This document shows positions 31,818-41,609 of a DNA stretch of 64,000 nt, in pieces (the stretch's first letter is position 1; every line of letters starts with the position of its first letter). The position numbers were made by a program, and so were the translations under genes. The stretch lies in the IMG/VR virus record IMGVR_UViG_3300027659_000020, positions 25,557 through 89,556 of that record; one strand, 5' to 3'. The DNA is from a virus. The notes under the pieces are model-generated. The model did no database searches. It was given only the letters and a program-made list of their open reading frames with translations, and was not told where the DNA came from.

Positions 31818-33263
31818 ATGGCAGCTACAATCACAACCAAGTTTCGCCTGGAGAATGCTAACACATTCATCAAATCCATAGCCAATGACAGCGTGTATAT
31901 TATGCTGGGCAAGTCAGATGCGTGGTCAGCCAATAAAGATACTAGCCAAGATAGCCCTGCTCCTACTCCACTGGATGTTCAGCTTGAGGAGAATGATATG
32001 TGGCAGAACGCAATTGCGCTGAAGAAGCTTGGAGCATCTGATGCAATCAATGTAGTTCCTCGCTATAACTGGGTTAGCGGTACTAGGTATGTTGGCTGGG
32101 ATGATTTTGATGCAGCAATTTTTACTAAAAGGTTTTATGTGCTGAATGAGAACTACGATCTTTTTAAGTGTCTAAAAGCGCCACTCGACCCTCTTATTAC
32201 TTCTACTAATGCACCGGCCATTACGGCATCTCCGCACGCATTTAGTACCCCGGACGGATATATCTGGAAGTATATGGGTAAGATTTCCACACCGAATGTC
32301 ACGAAGTTCATGACAGTCAATTATATGCCGGTTAAGACAATCACTCTTCTGCCCGGCGTTGACGCCAGCTCGTTGAGTGCTGATGAAGCAACACAATATG
32401 CTTATCAGACAAGTTGTGCTACTGATACTTCTGGAAAGATTTACCGTTATGTAGTAACTAACGGAGGAAGTGGATATAGTACGCAGAATCCACCTACTGT
32501 TACTATATCTGGAAATGGCAGTGGCGCTGCAGCAACAGCAGTTGTTGTTAATGGTATAATTACTGCCATAAATGTGACGGGAGAAAGTGCTATGATGGAT
32601 GCCACCGGCAACGGCCCACAAACATATAGAAACAATTGTGGAATTGGATATACTAGTGCATATGTTACGATTGCAAGCCCCGTGGCCGGTGTTACGGCGA
32701 CCGCTCGTGCAATTCTTTCACCTAAGAATGGGCATGGAACTGATCAGACGCGGGAGCTTGGCGGATTCTATGTAGAAACAAATGTGACATTGACAGGAGC
32801 AGAAGGAGCAGGCGCCGACTTTATCACCGGTGCTAATTTCCGTCAGATTGCGCTTGTTAAGAATCCACTTAACTTTAATACAGCTGTTATCTCAAACACA
32901 GCCACACTATCCGCACTAAAAACAATGAGATTGACCGCCGCCCCCAGCGGTGGTACACTTGCATCTGGCGATTATATCACTGGCAGTTCAAGCACTGCGT
33001 GTGCATTTGTGGATTCATATGCCCTAGAAGATACAACTCATATTATCCGTTACCATCAGAATGATAAGACTGGATATGGCACATTTTCTAGCGGCGAGGC
33101 AATTACCTCATTCGGCGATCAAAGCGCTACAATTGCTTCTGGTGGCTTAGGTAATCCTGAAGTTAAGCCGTGTTCTGGTGATATTATGTTTATTGAAAAC
33201 CGCGCGCCGATTACTCGAGCAATATCGCAGATTGAAGATATTCGTTTGGTCATTGAATTCTAA
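31818..33263 (+). CDS. 8: gp8-like baseplate wedge protein with inserted beta repeats
   Basis: 481 residues against 334 in T4. The N-terminus (TTKFRLENANTFIKSIANDS, VYIMLGKSDAWSAN, NDMWQNAIALKKLG, SAINVVPRYNW-type segment) and the end (SGDIMFIENRAPITRAISQI, followed by EDIRLVIEF) match T4 gp8, including the ENR-P-I signature. The extra length is mainly at residues 205-300, where Gly-rich beta repeats (TNGGSGYSTQNPPTVTISGN) like those in the preceding gene are inserted. gp8 joins gp7 and gp10 in the wedge. Confidence 0.9.
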   Translation: MAATITTKFRLENANTFIKSIANDSVYIMLGKSDAWSANKDTSQDSPAPTPLDVQLEENDMWQNAIALKKLGASDAINVVPRYNWVSGTRYVGWDDFDAAIFTKRFYVLNENYDLFKCLKAPLDPLITSTNAPAITASPHAFSTPDGYIWKYMGKISTPNVTKFMTVNYMPVKTITLLPGVDASSLSADEATQYAYQTSCATDTSGKIYRYVVTNGGSGYSTQNPPTVTISGNGSGAAATAVVVNGIITAINVTGESAMMDATGNGPQTYRNNCGIGYTSAYVTIASPVAGVTATARAILSPKNGHGTDQTRELGGFYVETNVTLTGAEGAGADFITGANFRQIALVKNPLNFNTAVISNTATLSALKTMRLTAAPSGGTLASGDYITGSSSTACAFVDSYALEDTTHIIRYHQNDKTGYGTFSSGEAITSFGDQSATIASGGLGNPEVKPCSGDIMFIENRAPITRAISQIEDIRLVIEF

Positions 33264-33271
33264 GAAAACCC

Positions 33272-36200
33272 ATGTCAATTACAACTTACAACGTTCCTCC
33301 TTACTACGACGACTTCGATCCAGAGAAGAATTATCTTCGTGTGCTATTTCGTCCTGGGTATGCAGTACAGGCACGCGAGCTGACGCAGCTTCAGACTGCA
33401 ATTCAATCTCAGATTGAACGTTTCGGTAACCATGTATTTCAGAATGGTTCTCAAGTTATGGGCGGTCAGGCCTCGCTGGATACGTCCTATGCTTATATTA
33501 AGCTAGAGACATCATTTAATTATACAGCTGCAGATTTAGTTGGGCCGACTACCAATTATCCACAGGGAAATACTGGTACAGGTGCTACCGAATATCTGAC
33601 TGCTTCAGTAGGCGAAACTCTTAAGCTTATTACCGATACAGGTATTGGAAGTCCAACTGGTATTACTGCCACAATTCTAGAGTTTCTGCCCAGCACAACA
33701 TCAGATTATCTGACAGCTTATGTTAAGTATACTGCCGCCAATGAAACCGCCCATGTCTTTTCTGCCGGGGCAATCTTAAATACTGTTGAAACCCCAGTGT
33801 ATATCCCCGCCAACGGCACCACCCCGGCTGTGTACGCTCATAGATTCAAGGTTGTTGCAGCTAGCGCAACAGGATATGGAACTCGTGTAGCAGTAAACGA
33901 TGGTGTGTACTACATCAATGGCAATTTTGTCTATACACCTGCTTCTTCCATTATTGTCTCGAAGTATAGTTCATATCCTTCAGCACGTGTGGTCTATAAG
34001 ATCTCAGAGAATATCGTCACATCTGCAGAAGATCCATCATTGGTCGACAATGCTCTAGGCACTCCAAATGATTCTGCTCCTGGTGCACATCGCTATCAGA
34101 TTGCATTAGATCTAGCAGTTGAATCTCTAGATCTGCCTAAACGCGTTGAAGATGATATTATCAATGTTCTATCGATTCGCAACGGAGCAATCATTGGTAA
34201 AGCGCGCACAGAATATTCTGAGCTAGCAAATACTCTAGCTACTCGTACTTATGAGGAGTCTGGAAATTACACAGTTCGCGCATTTCAGCTCAATGTCCGT
34301 GAGTACTACAATGATGGCACAAATGGCGGGCTGTATACTGCATTACAGATTGTTTCAAAAGATGGAGTGGCAGCAGCGCAAGCTATTACTTATGGTGGTA
34401 ATCGCTTAGCAGTAGGTCTTGAGCCCGCTGTTGCATATGTCAATGGATACCGAATAGAAACACTAGACACTACATATGTTCCAGTACTGAAGGCGCGGGA
34501 TATTGCAATTTCTAATTCTGCAGTGCTGTCATGCGAGCTTGGAGGATATGTCTATATTGACACGCTTGTGGGTATACCAAATATCACCACTTATTCTGTA
34601 ATTACACTAAAGAAAGCTGACGCTGTCTCAATCGGTACTGCGCGCGCTCGTGGTCTTCAATATGTTTCGGGGACAAGATACAAGCTTTATCTATTCGATA
34701 TTAACATTCCTGCAACATCTTATAATTATACATTTGCGGACGTTCGTACTCTCGTTGATAGCAATTTGCCTGTTCCCTTCAGCGCCGCCATTAGCGATAT
34801 TAGTACTGGTATTAGTGATGCAGTGCTATACAACACATCCACGAGTTCTTTGTTGTATAAGTTGCCTTCAACCGCAACTAAAACACTTCGCGATCTAAAT
34901 AATTCAGTTGATCTAGTTTACAATGTTCGACGTAAGTTTGATAGCATTACTGCCAGTAGCGGCATTGTTCAGCTTGACACCGGATCGTCGAATAAGGTCT
35001 TCACCTCAAATAATGCTGCAGATTTTATCTGTGTGAATAACACCAGCAACGGTGCAGTAGCAACACCGATGACTATTACTTCTGCCGGCTTACAAACAAT
35101 TTCCCTAACATTCGCGGGTAGTGCATCTAATTCGTTTACGATTATTGCTCCGGTGACACACAGCAATATCAGTGAGAAATCCAAGACACTAACGGTAAAT
35201 TCACAAATCACGCTTTCTACTCCAAATACTACTTTAGGTAATTATGATGTTCTGGGCAAAACTGATGTGCTGCGTATAAAGGGCATCTATATGTCTGCTA
35301 ATCGTAATACTGTTCCAGATATTGCTAATGATCCAGATATATCTGGTCGTTACGAACTAGATAATGGACAACGCGAGAATTTCTATGATCTTGCTCGTAT
35401 TCGTCTTAAACCAGGAAGTTCTGCACCAACTGGCCAAATAACAGTTGTGTTTGATTATTTCGCACACGGAGCTGGTGATTACTTCTCGGTTAACTCTTAT
35501 GATTCAACACTGTATAGTCTAATTCCTTCCTTCGATTCTATCAAGGGTAAGATTGAGCTACGGGATGCTCTTGACTTTCGCCCCACAAAGGATACTACAG
35601 GAACTGCATTTACTGGTACCGGCGGCAATACCTCACATACAATTGTTCCAGGATCATTGATTATCACTGATATTCAGTATTACCTTCCGCGCACCGATAA
35701 GATCTATGTCAATAAGACTGGCACATTCGGCGTGCAATACGGTATCTCAGATGCTAAACCGGCTGCTCCATCTAATCCTACAGATTCTATGGTGCTATAC
35801 GCGCTCTCGCTGGGTGCATATACCTTCGGTAAATCTGATCTAACTGCTACTGCAGTCGATAACCGCCGCTACACTATGCGCGACATCGGTCGTCTTGAAC
35901 AGCGCATTGCAAATGTAGAATACTACACCTCGCTATCGCTGCTTGAAAAAGAAACTGCCTCAAAGCAGATCATGGATGGCACGAACCAACGGTACAAGAA
36001 TGGATTTGTAGTAGATTCTTTTGTGGGTCATGGCATTGGCGCTATCAGCCATCCAGATTACCATTGTTCTGTGGATATTGATAAAGGTATTCTGCGTCCA
36101 GAATTCTATCAGGACAATACTGCGCTGGTTGTTAATCTAACCGATAGCGGTACAAGTAGAGTGAGGAAGACTGGGCCGCTTATTACTCTCGACTATACTG

Positions 36201-37489
36201 AGGTACCCGCAATTACTCAGCCCTATGCATCTGGCTCAGAAATCGTGAATCCTCATGCTATCTGGGGATGGCGTGGAGAAATCAGATTATCTCCTCCAGG
36301 TGATGACTGGAAGGAAACACAGATTGCACCTGCTCTTGCTGCAAATGCCGATCCTCAACTTAGCTGGTTCTCTGATATTAGTGAAAATTCCAGCAATAAA
36401 GTCATTTATAATGCATGGACTGGCAATTGGTATGGATCCCCGCCAGTATCTGGTACAACTGCAGGTGGAACAGAACTACAAGTAAATTCTATATCCTCGC
36501 TAACTGCCCAGCAATCTGGCAGCAGCACATTGAGCGGAACAGCATATCTCAATAGCGGAACATACAACTTTACTACTACACAAACATATAGTGACTTAAT
36601 TGTAAGCACATCGCTGGTGTCGTATATTCGCTCGCGCAAGGTATACTTCAGTGTATCTGGATTAAAGCCCAATTCTCGTCTATATGCTTTCTTTGATGGA
36701 ATTCAGATTGCAGATTACATCAACTCTACAGATACATTTGTAGACTACACAACTGCGGCAGATAATACCAATTATCTAGATTATACTGTGCACCCATCTC
36801 CATCTGGCGCTAGCACATTGACAACAGATGCTAGCGGAAATATCGCTGGATCGTTCATTATTCCAAATAATTCTACTCTCAAATTCCTAACAGGTAGCCG
36901 AGTGTTTCGTCTGATAGATAATGTAACCAATAATATCAATGCTGCGTACACTTATGCAGATATTACTTATACTGCCTCTGGAATTCTTGAGACACATCAG
37001 ACTAGCGTGGCAAATAATACAGTGGTTTCTACTGTTCCAGCTATAGTGCGGCCAGTTGCTCAGATAGTTCAGCCGCAATATTCTAGACCAGCTGAACCAT
37101 CTGTGCTTATGTATACCCCAGGAGCTGAATTGAATTATTCGGGCTTTCTGGCCCAGCGGGCTCGGGGTCCGGCAACGGGATATCTTGGAAGTCCGATCGA
37201 CCTGAAAATAGGTCTAAATGACGGAATGCAATACTCTTACAATGAAGCCGATAAGATTACTTCCGTCATCGTGCGAGGACGTTCTGGAGCAACATCATCG
37301 AGCGAGGGAAATTGGGTGCCGGTAGCAACTAACCTACAACCGCCGGAGCGTGGCGAGGCGGTCTACACAGTGTCCTACACCGGGCCTGTAGGCTTGCAAG
37401 GGCAGTATGAATGGGAAGTAATTGCTACAACTGCGAGCGGTAAAACAGTAACTTCTAACCTCATACAGAATTTGGTTAATCCACCGTAA
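33272..37489 (+). CDS. DUF4815 baseplate/structural protein (1,405 aa)
   Basis: The N-terminus (NVPPYYDDFDPEKNYLRVLF, RPGYAVQARELTQLQTAIQS, QIERFGNHVFQNGS) is the DUF4815 signature found in T4-like phages of aquatic bacteria, encoded after gp8 where T4 has gp9-gp11. Long beta-rich domains follow. RYTMRDIGRLEQRIANVEYY near residue 870 is a coiled-coil-like element typical of this family. The C-terminus is an Ig-like fold ending before tandem DNA repeats. It is probably a large peripheral baseplate or fibre-socket protein. Confidence 0.78.
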   Translation: MSITTYNVPPYYDDFDPEKNYLRVLFRPGYAVQARELTQLQTAIQSQIERFGNHVFQNGSQVMGGQASLDTSYAYIKLETSFNYTAADLVGPTTNYPQGNTGTGATEYLTASVGETLKLITDTGIGSPTGITATILEFLPSTTSDYLTAYVKYTAANETAHVFSAGAILNTVETPVYIPANGTTPAVYAHRFKVVAASATGYGTRVAVNDGVYYINGNFVYTPASSIIVSKYSSYPSARVVYKISENIVTSAEDPSLVDNALGTPNDSAPGAHRYQIALDLAVESLDLPKRVEDDIINVLSIRNGAIIGKARTEYSELANTLATRTYEESGNYTVRAFQLNVREYYNDGTNGGLYTALQIVSKDGVAAAQAITYGGNRLAVGLEPAVAYVNGYRIETLDTTYVPVLKARDIAISNSAVLSCELGGYVYIDTLVGIPNITTYSVITLKKADAVSIGTARARGLQYVSGTRYKLYLFDINIPATSYNYTFADVRTLVDSNLPVPFSAAISDISTGISDAVLYNTSTSSLLYKLPSTATKTLRDLNNSVDLVYNVRRKFDSITASSGIVQLDTGSSNKVFTSNNAADFICVNNTSNGAVATPMTITSAGLQTISLTFAGSASNSFTIIAPVTHSNISEKSKTLTVNSQITLSTPNTTLGNYDVLGKTDVLRIKGIYMSANRNTVPDIANDPDISGRYELDNGQRENFYDLARIRLKPGSSAPTGQITVVFDYFAHGAGDYFSVNSYDSTLYSLIPSFDSIKGKIELRDALDFRPTKDTTGTAFTGTGGNTSHTIVPGSLIITDIQYYLPRTDKIYVNKTGTFGVQYGISDAKPAAPSNPTDSMVLYALSLGAYTFGKSDLTATAVDNRRYTMRDIGRLEQRIANVEYYTSLSLLEKETASKQIMDGTNQRYKNGFVVDSFVGHGIGAISHPDYHCSVDIDKGILRPEFYQDNTALVVNLTDSGTSRVRKTGPLITLDYTEVPAITQPYASGSEIVNPHAIWGWRGEIRLSPPGDDWKETQIAPALAANADPQLSWFSDISENSSNKVIYNAWTGNWYGSPPVSGTTAGGTELQVNSISSLTAQQSGSSTLSGTAYLNSGTYNFTTTQTYSDLIVSTSLVSYIRSRKVYFSVSGLKPNSRLYAFFDGIQIADYINSTDTFVDYTTAADNTNYLDYTVHPSPSGASTLTTDASGNIAGSFIIPNNSTLKFLTGSRVFRLIDNVTNNINAAYTYADITYTASGILETHQTSVANNTVVSTVPAIVRPVAQIVQPQYSRPAEPSVLMYTPGAELNYSGFLAQRARGPATGYLGSPIDLKIGLNDGMQYSYNEADKITSVIVRGRSGATSSSEGNWVPVATNLQPPERGEAVYTVSYTGPVGLQGQYEWEVIATTASGKTVTSNLIQNLVNPP

Positions 37490-37533
37490 TCCACCGACAG
37501 GGACATTCGGTTAATCCACCGACGGGCACATTC
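37486..37533 (+). repeat. Two tandem 24-25 base repeats after the DUF4815 gene
   Basis: The units share TAATCCACCGAC, then RGGSACATTC: one copy at 37486-37508 and one at 37509-37533, with a shorter partial copy (GGTTAATCCACCG) overlapping the end of the gene at about 37474. It looks like slippage duplication of the 3' end of the gene. The rest of the gap to 37573 is featureless. Confidence 0.75.
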
Positions 37534-37572
37534 AACACCTTACCTTAACATTACCATTACTCTGTCAAAAAT

Positions 37573-39489
37573 ATGAGCAACGTTTCCCTAACATCAGCAC
37601 AGATATCAACTGCTACACAAACCGTTAGCTCGATATATCCGCTGGCACAGACATTTGTAATAGATACTCCCGGCGGGGCCTTTGTAACATCACTTGATCT
37701 TTTCTTTAAACAGAAAGACACTATTGATAGCATGCCAGTGACTGTGCGTCTACGGACTATTGAGAATGGCACACCAACCTCTGTTATCATTCCTTTCTCA
37801 ACAGTAACAGTATCTGCAGCAAACATTGCAGTATCTGCTGCTGCAGCAACCCCAACTCGATTCACATTTGAGGCTCCTATATTTCTGCGTGATACCACTG
37901 AGTATTGCTTTGAAATCACGGCCAATTCTGGGCTATACAAACTATGGTGTGCAAATATTGGCGGAAGAGATGTTATAAACCCATCATTCTTGATTGACAA
38001 GCAGCCATATAGCGGAGTGATGTTTAAGTCACAGAATGCATCAACCTGGACTCCGGAGCTCACCAAGGATATTAAGTTCACGATGTACCGTGCAAACTTT
38101 TTGACATCCGGATCTGTTGTGCTAAATGAGGCAACGATTCCTCCTGTTACACTGGATGCTAATCCGCTTGAGACATATACCACCACTCTTGCTGTAACTG
38201 GCATGGATATTATCGCTGGCACCACTGGCGGCGATGCTGGATACAAAGTAATTACTGTTACGTTATCCAATATATCGCCGAATACCGGTAATACCGGCTT
38301 GGCGGTAAACGATTCGATCACTATCTCCGGTGCTACCAATGCACCAAATGGAACATGGCTCATTACCTCTATTCCAGTCGGTTCCGGAACCGACTTCGTA
38401 TTTCGTGTTCCATCTACAAACACTGTTGCTATTCCGTCGCCGCGTGTCTTAATCACTACTGGACTCGGGCTGGTGGTAAAAGGCTCAAAGACCGTTCGCG
38501 TATATCATCCGGATCATGGCCATGTTGCAGCGGCCGCAGAGGTAGTTATTGCTGGTATTGTTGCAGGTACTACAGTCAATGGTATTCCAGCAGCATCAAT
38601 CAACGGAACTCATGAAGTGACATCAGTTGAGCAGGATTCATACACCATTGAGATTGCTTCTGCTTCGCCTTTGTACTTAGCTGCTACTGCAGCTGGTCGA
38701 TGCGGTGGAAACGCAGTTACTGCTACTGAGAATCGTATGTTCGATGTGCTATATCCGAATGTCCAGCAATTGGCATTTCAGACTACCAATACTAATTGGT
38801 CAGTTCGCACTACTAACGGAAAATCGCTGGCAGGCGACGAAAGTCCTTATAGCAACCTAGAAAGTTACTATAACATTCCGGTTAATTCTAGCGTCTATAT
38901 GCCTTCTCCTAAGGTCATTCGCTACGACCCCTCTAACCCTACCACGAAGAGTTTCTATCTGAAAGCCACGATGACCAGTGAGACAACTACACTCTCACCG
39001 GTAATTGATCTAAACCGAGTATCTGTTGTCACAATCAATAACCGTCTGGATAATCCTGCTGCAACTGACATAAGCGAACATAATGTAGTACTGAATTATA
39101 AACCAGAAACTACAGCACACGGATCATCTGCTTTGGCAAAGTATATCACTCGTCGCATTGATTTGAGTCATGCTGCATTTGCGCTGAGAATGTTTATCTC
39201 GATCAATCGGCCGGCCGGGAGCAGTATCGATGTTTACTATAAGATTCTTGCTACTGACAATTCAGATATAGACTTTGATTCTTTGCCATGGGCTGCAGTA
39301 TCGCCAAACTCTTCTATTCCCACAAGTTCTAATCCAAATAACTATACCGAGATCGAGTATAATGTCACTGAAGAAGCGCTGAATAATAATTCAGGATTTA
39401 CCGCATTTGCAGTAAAGATTGTATTCCTCTCAAGCAATTCATCTGCCGCGCCGTCCTGCCGCGATTTCCGCGCAATTGCAGTGACATAA
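37573..39489 (+). CDS. Large virion structural protein, partner of the DUF4815 protein
   Basis: 638 residues, beta-rich throughout. The N-terminal region (SIYPLAQTFVIDTPGGAFVT, SLDLFFKQKDT, MPVTVRLRTIENGTPTS) resembles a segment that in other T4-like phages lies in the C-terminal half of the DUF4815-type protein, so here the two parts seem to be separate genes. Later domains include RITRRIDL-type and FALRMFISINRPAGSSIDVY, again typical for baseplate-fibre adaptors. It precedes a short coiled-coil gene and the first collagen fibre gene. Confidence 0.7.
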   Translation: MSNVSLTSAQISTATQTVSSIYPLAQTFVIDTPGGAFVTSLDLFFKQKDTIDSMPVTVRLRTIENGTPTSVIIPFSTVTVSAANIAVSAAAATPTRFTFEAPIFLRDTTEYCFEITANSGLYKLWCANIGGRDVINPSFLIDKQPYSGVMFKSQNASTWTPELTKDIKFTMYRANFLTSGSVVLNEATIPPVTLDANPLETYTTTLAVTGMDIIAGTTGGDAGYKVITVTLSNISPNTGNTGLAVNDSITISGATNAPNGTWLITSIPVGSGTDFVFRVPSTNTVAIPSPRVLITTGLGLVVKGSKTVRVYHPDHGHVAAAAEVVIAGIVAGTTVNGIPAASINGTHEVTSVEQDSYTIEIASASPLYLAATAAGRCGGNAVTATENRMFDVLYPNVQQLAFQTTNTNWSVRTTNGKSLAGDESPYSNLESYYNIPVNSSVYMPSPKVIRYDPSNPTTKSFYLKATMTSETTTLSPVIDLNRVSVVTINNRLDNPAATDISEHNVVLNYKPETTAHGSSALAKYITRRIDLSHAAFALRMFISINRPAGSSIDVYYKILATDNSDIDFDSLPWAAVSPNSSIPTSSNPNNYTEIEYNVTEEALNNNSGFTAFAVKIVFLSSNSSAAPSCRDFRAIAVT

Positions 39490-39494
39490 CGAGT

Positions 39495-39725
39495 ATGGCA
39501 TCTGCTGGACATTCTATTGTAAAAGAGGATCCATCGCTAACACGGGATGGATCCAATAGTGCTATCATAAATAGAAACAATAATGACTACTTTCGACGTC
39601 TTTCCATTAAACGCGCCACACAGGCTAAGGAAATAGAGATGGAAAAACTTAAGTGTGAAGTATCCGAACTCAAGGATTTAGTCAAACAGCTTATCTCGGT
39701 GCAGCAGAATAATCTTTCAAAGTAA
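39495..39725 (+). CDS. Small coiled-coil protein (76 aa), possible fibre adaptor
   Basis: The first 40 residues are polar (GHSIVKEDPSLTRDGSNSAI), followed by an amphipathic heptad region KEIEMEKLKCEVSELKDLVK suited to a trimeric or dimeric coiled coil. It is placed five bases after a large structural gene and six bases before a collagen-like fibre gene. This suggests a small virion or fibre-attachment component, but no family is recognised. Confidence 0.55.
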   Translation: MASAGHSIVKEDPSLTRDGSNSAIINRNNNDYFRRLSIKRATQAKEIEMEKLKCEVSELKDLVKQLISVQQNNLSK

Positions 39726-39731
39726 AACATC

Positions 39732-40541
39732 ATGGCAACTCAACAGGTATATCGTACTGACACATTCGAGCAATGGCGCGTTAAGTCAAATGAGAATGCT
39801 GGTACGCTGCAGTCGCTTCAGGGCATTGTTGCTGCAGTTCAGGCCATTACTGGCGCTCAAGGATTGCAAGGCATTCAGGGGCGCCAAGGTGTTACTGGAT
39901 CTCAAGGTACTCAAGGCCAACAAGGTATTACTGGAGCTGGCACACAAGGTATTCAAGGAATCCAAGGTGTCACCGGTGCTCAAGGCACAGTTGGAACTGC
40001 TGGTCCGTCAACCGCGATTAACTCCGCTGCAAATACCAACGATACCATACTATACCCAGTAATGGTTGGCGCCACAGGTTCAATTCAGGCACCACAGTCA
40101 ACTACTACAGTTGGGTATTTCCAGTTCAATCCATCTACTGGCGATTTAGGAATTAAAAGCCTGAGTGTTGGTGGGCCCACTGGATCTGCAGTTGCAGGTG
40201 AAATCCGTGCTACTGGTAATATTACTGCATACGCTGCATCTGACGAGCGCCTTAAGACCAACATCGTCAAGATCGATAATGCTCTCAACAAACTATCTCA
40301 GATTGACGGTGTGATCTATAACTGGAACAACGAATATAAGAAAATACATGGTCAGGTAGATGGATATTTCGTGCGCGACAATAACTCCGGTATCATTGCT
40401 CAGCAGGTTGAAGCGGTATTTCCAAATGTAGTAGCTACGCGTCCTGATGGATATAAAGCTGTGCGCTACGAATTGCTCGTTCCTCTACTTATTGAAGCCA
40501 TCAAAGAATTGAAGGCTGAAGTAGATTTACTTAAAAAATAA
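39732..40541 (+). CDS. Collagen-like tail fibre with S74 autoprocessing domain (269 aa)
   Basis: Residues 1-37 form an N-terminal attachment region (VYRTDTFEQWRVKSNENAG). Residues 38-92 are Gly-X-Y collagen-like triplets ([19 protein letters not shown]). A beta domain follows (NDTILYPVMVGATGSIQAP, then VGYFQFNPSTGDLGI). From about residue 165 the C-terminus is an S74 intramolecular chaperone: SDERLKTNIVKI with the Ser of self-cleavage, SGIIAQQVEAVFPN and [20 protein letters not shown]. The chaperone domain would assemble the trimeric fibre and then be released. Confidence 0.88.
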   Translation: MATQQVYRTDTFEQWRVKSNENAGTLQSLQGIVAAVQAITGAQGLQGIQGRQGVTGSQGTQGQQGITGAGTQGIQGIQGVTGAQGTVGTAGPSTAINSAANTNDTILYPVMVGATGSIQAPQSTTTVGYFQFNPSTGDLGIKSLSVGGPTGSAVAGEIRATGNITAYAASDERLKTNIVKIDNALNKLSQIDGVIYNWNNEYKKIHGQVDGYFVRDNNSGIIAQQVEAVFPNVVATRPDGYKAVRYELLVPLLIEAIKELKAEVDLLKK

Positions 40542-40571
40542 GATTTACTTCTGGCAGGACATATACATAAT

Positions 40572-40596
40572 GATGATCGGCATGCACGCCGTCATC
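40572..40596 (+). promoter_or_regulatory. Leader hairpin directly before a sugar-enzyme gene
   Basis: GATGA-T-CGGC (40572-40581) pairs with GCCGTCATC (40588-40596) with one bulged base and a six-base loop, ending two bases before the ATG at 40599. It could hide the start codon or end upstream transcription. There is no long T tract. Confidence 0.4.
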
Positions 40597-40598
40597 TT

Positions 40599-41609
40599 AT
40601 GAATAACTTCGTCAAATCTGCTATCCAAGCTGGTGGATCGATCCACCCTCTAATTGTTCCGTCTAATCTAACGGGCGGAACTGGCCTGATGAATCCGTCT
40701 GTCTTCAATGACAACGGTAAGATTCTGGTAAATATCCGGCATGTGAACTACACGTTCTACCATTCCGAGAATAAGGTATTTCTGCACCCATGGGGTCCGC
40801 TGACATATCTCCATCCTGAGAATGACCTCAAGCTCAGGACCACGAATTATTACTGCGAGATGGATGATAAGCTCAACATTTCGCGTCTCGACAAAATCGA
40901 CATGACGTTTGGCGATAGCCAGTACACACCAATCTGGGACTTCATCGGTCTCGAGGATGCGCGCCTATTTCGGTGGGATGGCAAGTTGTATATCTGCGGT
41001 GTGCGCCGCGATACCACCACGAATGGCCAAGGGCGCATGGAACTCTGCGAGATTGTGGTTGGGCCTGACTCAGTCAAGGAAGTAAGCCGCTTCCGTATTC
41101 CTGCACCAAATAATCCAAACTCATACTGTGAGAAGAACTGGATGCCAGTACTCGATATGCCATACCACTTCGTCAAGTGGTCAGCACCTACTGAAGTTGT
41201 TCAGGCATTTCCTGAGACCAAGGAGTGTAAGACAGTAGTAATGAATGAGAATAGTAGCCCAGAGAATAAGCCAGGACTTCGCCGAGATGTTCGCGGTGGT
41301 TCTCAGATTGTTCCACTGGGTAATGGCAATCGAATTGCTATGACTCATGAGGTCGATCTGTTTAGCTCAGAGGTTGGGCGAAAAGATGGTGTCTACCATC
41401 ACCGCTTTCTGATGTGGGATAAAGACTGGAATATCGTTAAGTACTCAAAGGAATTCTTTATGATGGACGGCCGCGTAGAATTCGGTGTGGGTATGTGCCA
41501 TCTCAATGATCGCGAACTGCTCATTACCTTTGGTTTCCAAGACAATGCAGCATATATTCTGCGAGTTCCCACACAGCACGTAATTAACTTTATCAATGAA
41601 AATTCTTGA
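40599..41609 (+). CDS. Five-bladed beta-propeller glycoside-active protein (GH130-like, tentative)
   Basis: 336 residues without a signal peptide. Blade-like repeats are visible: GLMNPSVFNDNGKILVNIRH, DFIGLEDARLFRWDGKLYIC, RMELCEIVV, and later QIVPLGNGNRIAMTHEVDLF and HHRFLMWDKDWNIV. The GLEDARLF motif recalls the G-x-E-D-P-R active-site motif of GH130 and related propeller enzymes, but Pro is replaced by Ala. It could be a glycosidase, a sugar phosphorylase or a transferase-like relative. It heads the sugar-modification cluster and overlaps the next gene by 14 bases. Confidence 0.55.
   Translation: MNNFVKSAIQAGGSIHPLIVPSNLTGGTGLMNPSVFNDNGKILVNIRHVNYTFYHSENKVFLHPWGPLTYLHPENDLKLRTTNYYCEMDDKLNISRLDKIDMTFGDSQYTPIWDFIGLEDARLFRWDGKLYICGVRRDTTTNGQGRMELCEIVVGPDSVKEVSRFRIPAPNNPNSYCEKNWMPVLDMPYHFVKWSAPTEVVQAFPETKECKTVVMNENSSPENKPGLRRDVRGGSQIVPLGNGNRIAMTHEVDLFSSEVGRKDGVYHHRFLMWDKDWNIVKYSKEFFMMDGRVEFGVGMCHLNDRELLITFGFQDNAAYILRVPTQHVINFINENS

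Noticed and set aside
37557-38456. 299-codon minus-strand frame
   Set aside because: It is antisense to the virion protein at 37573, has no start context and no recognisable domain.
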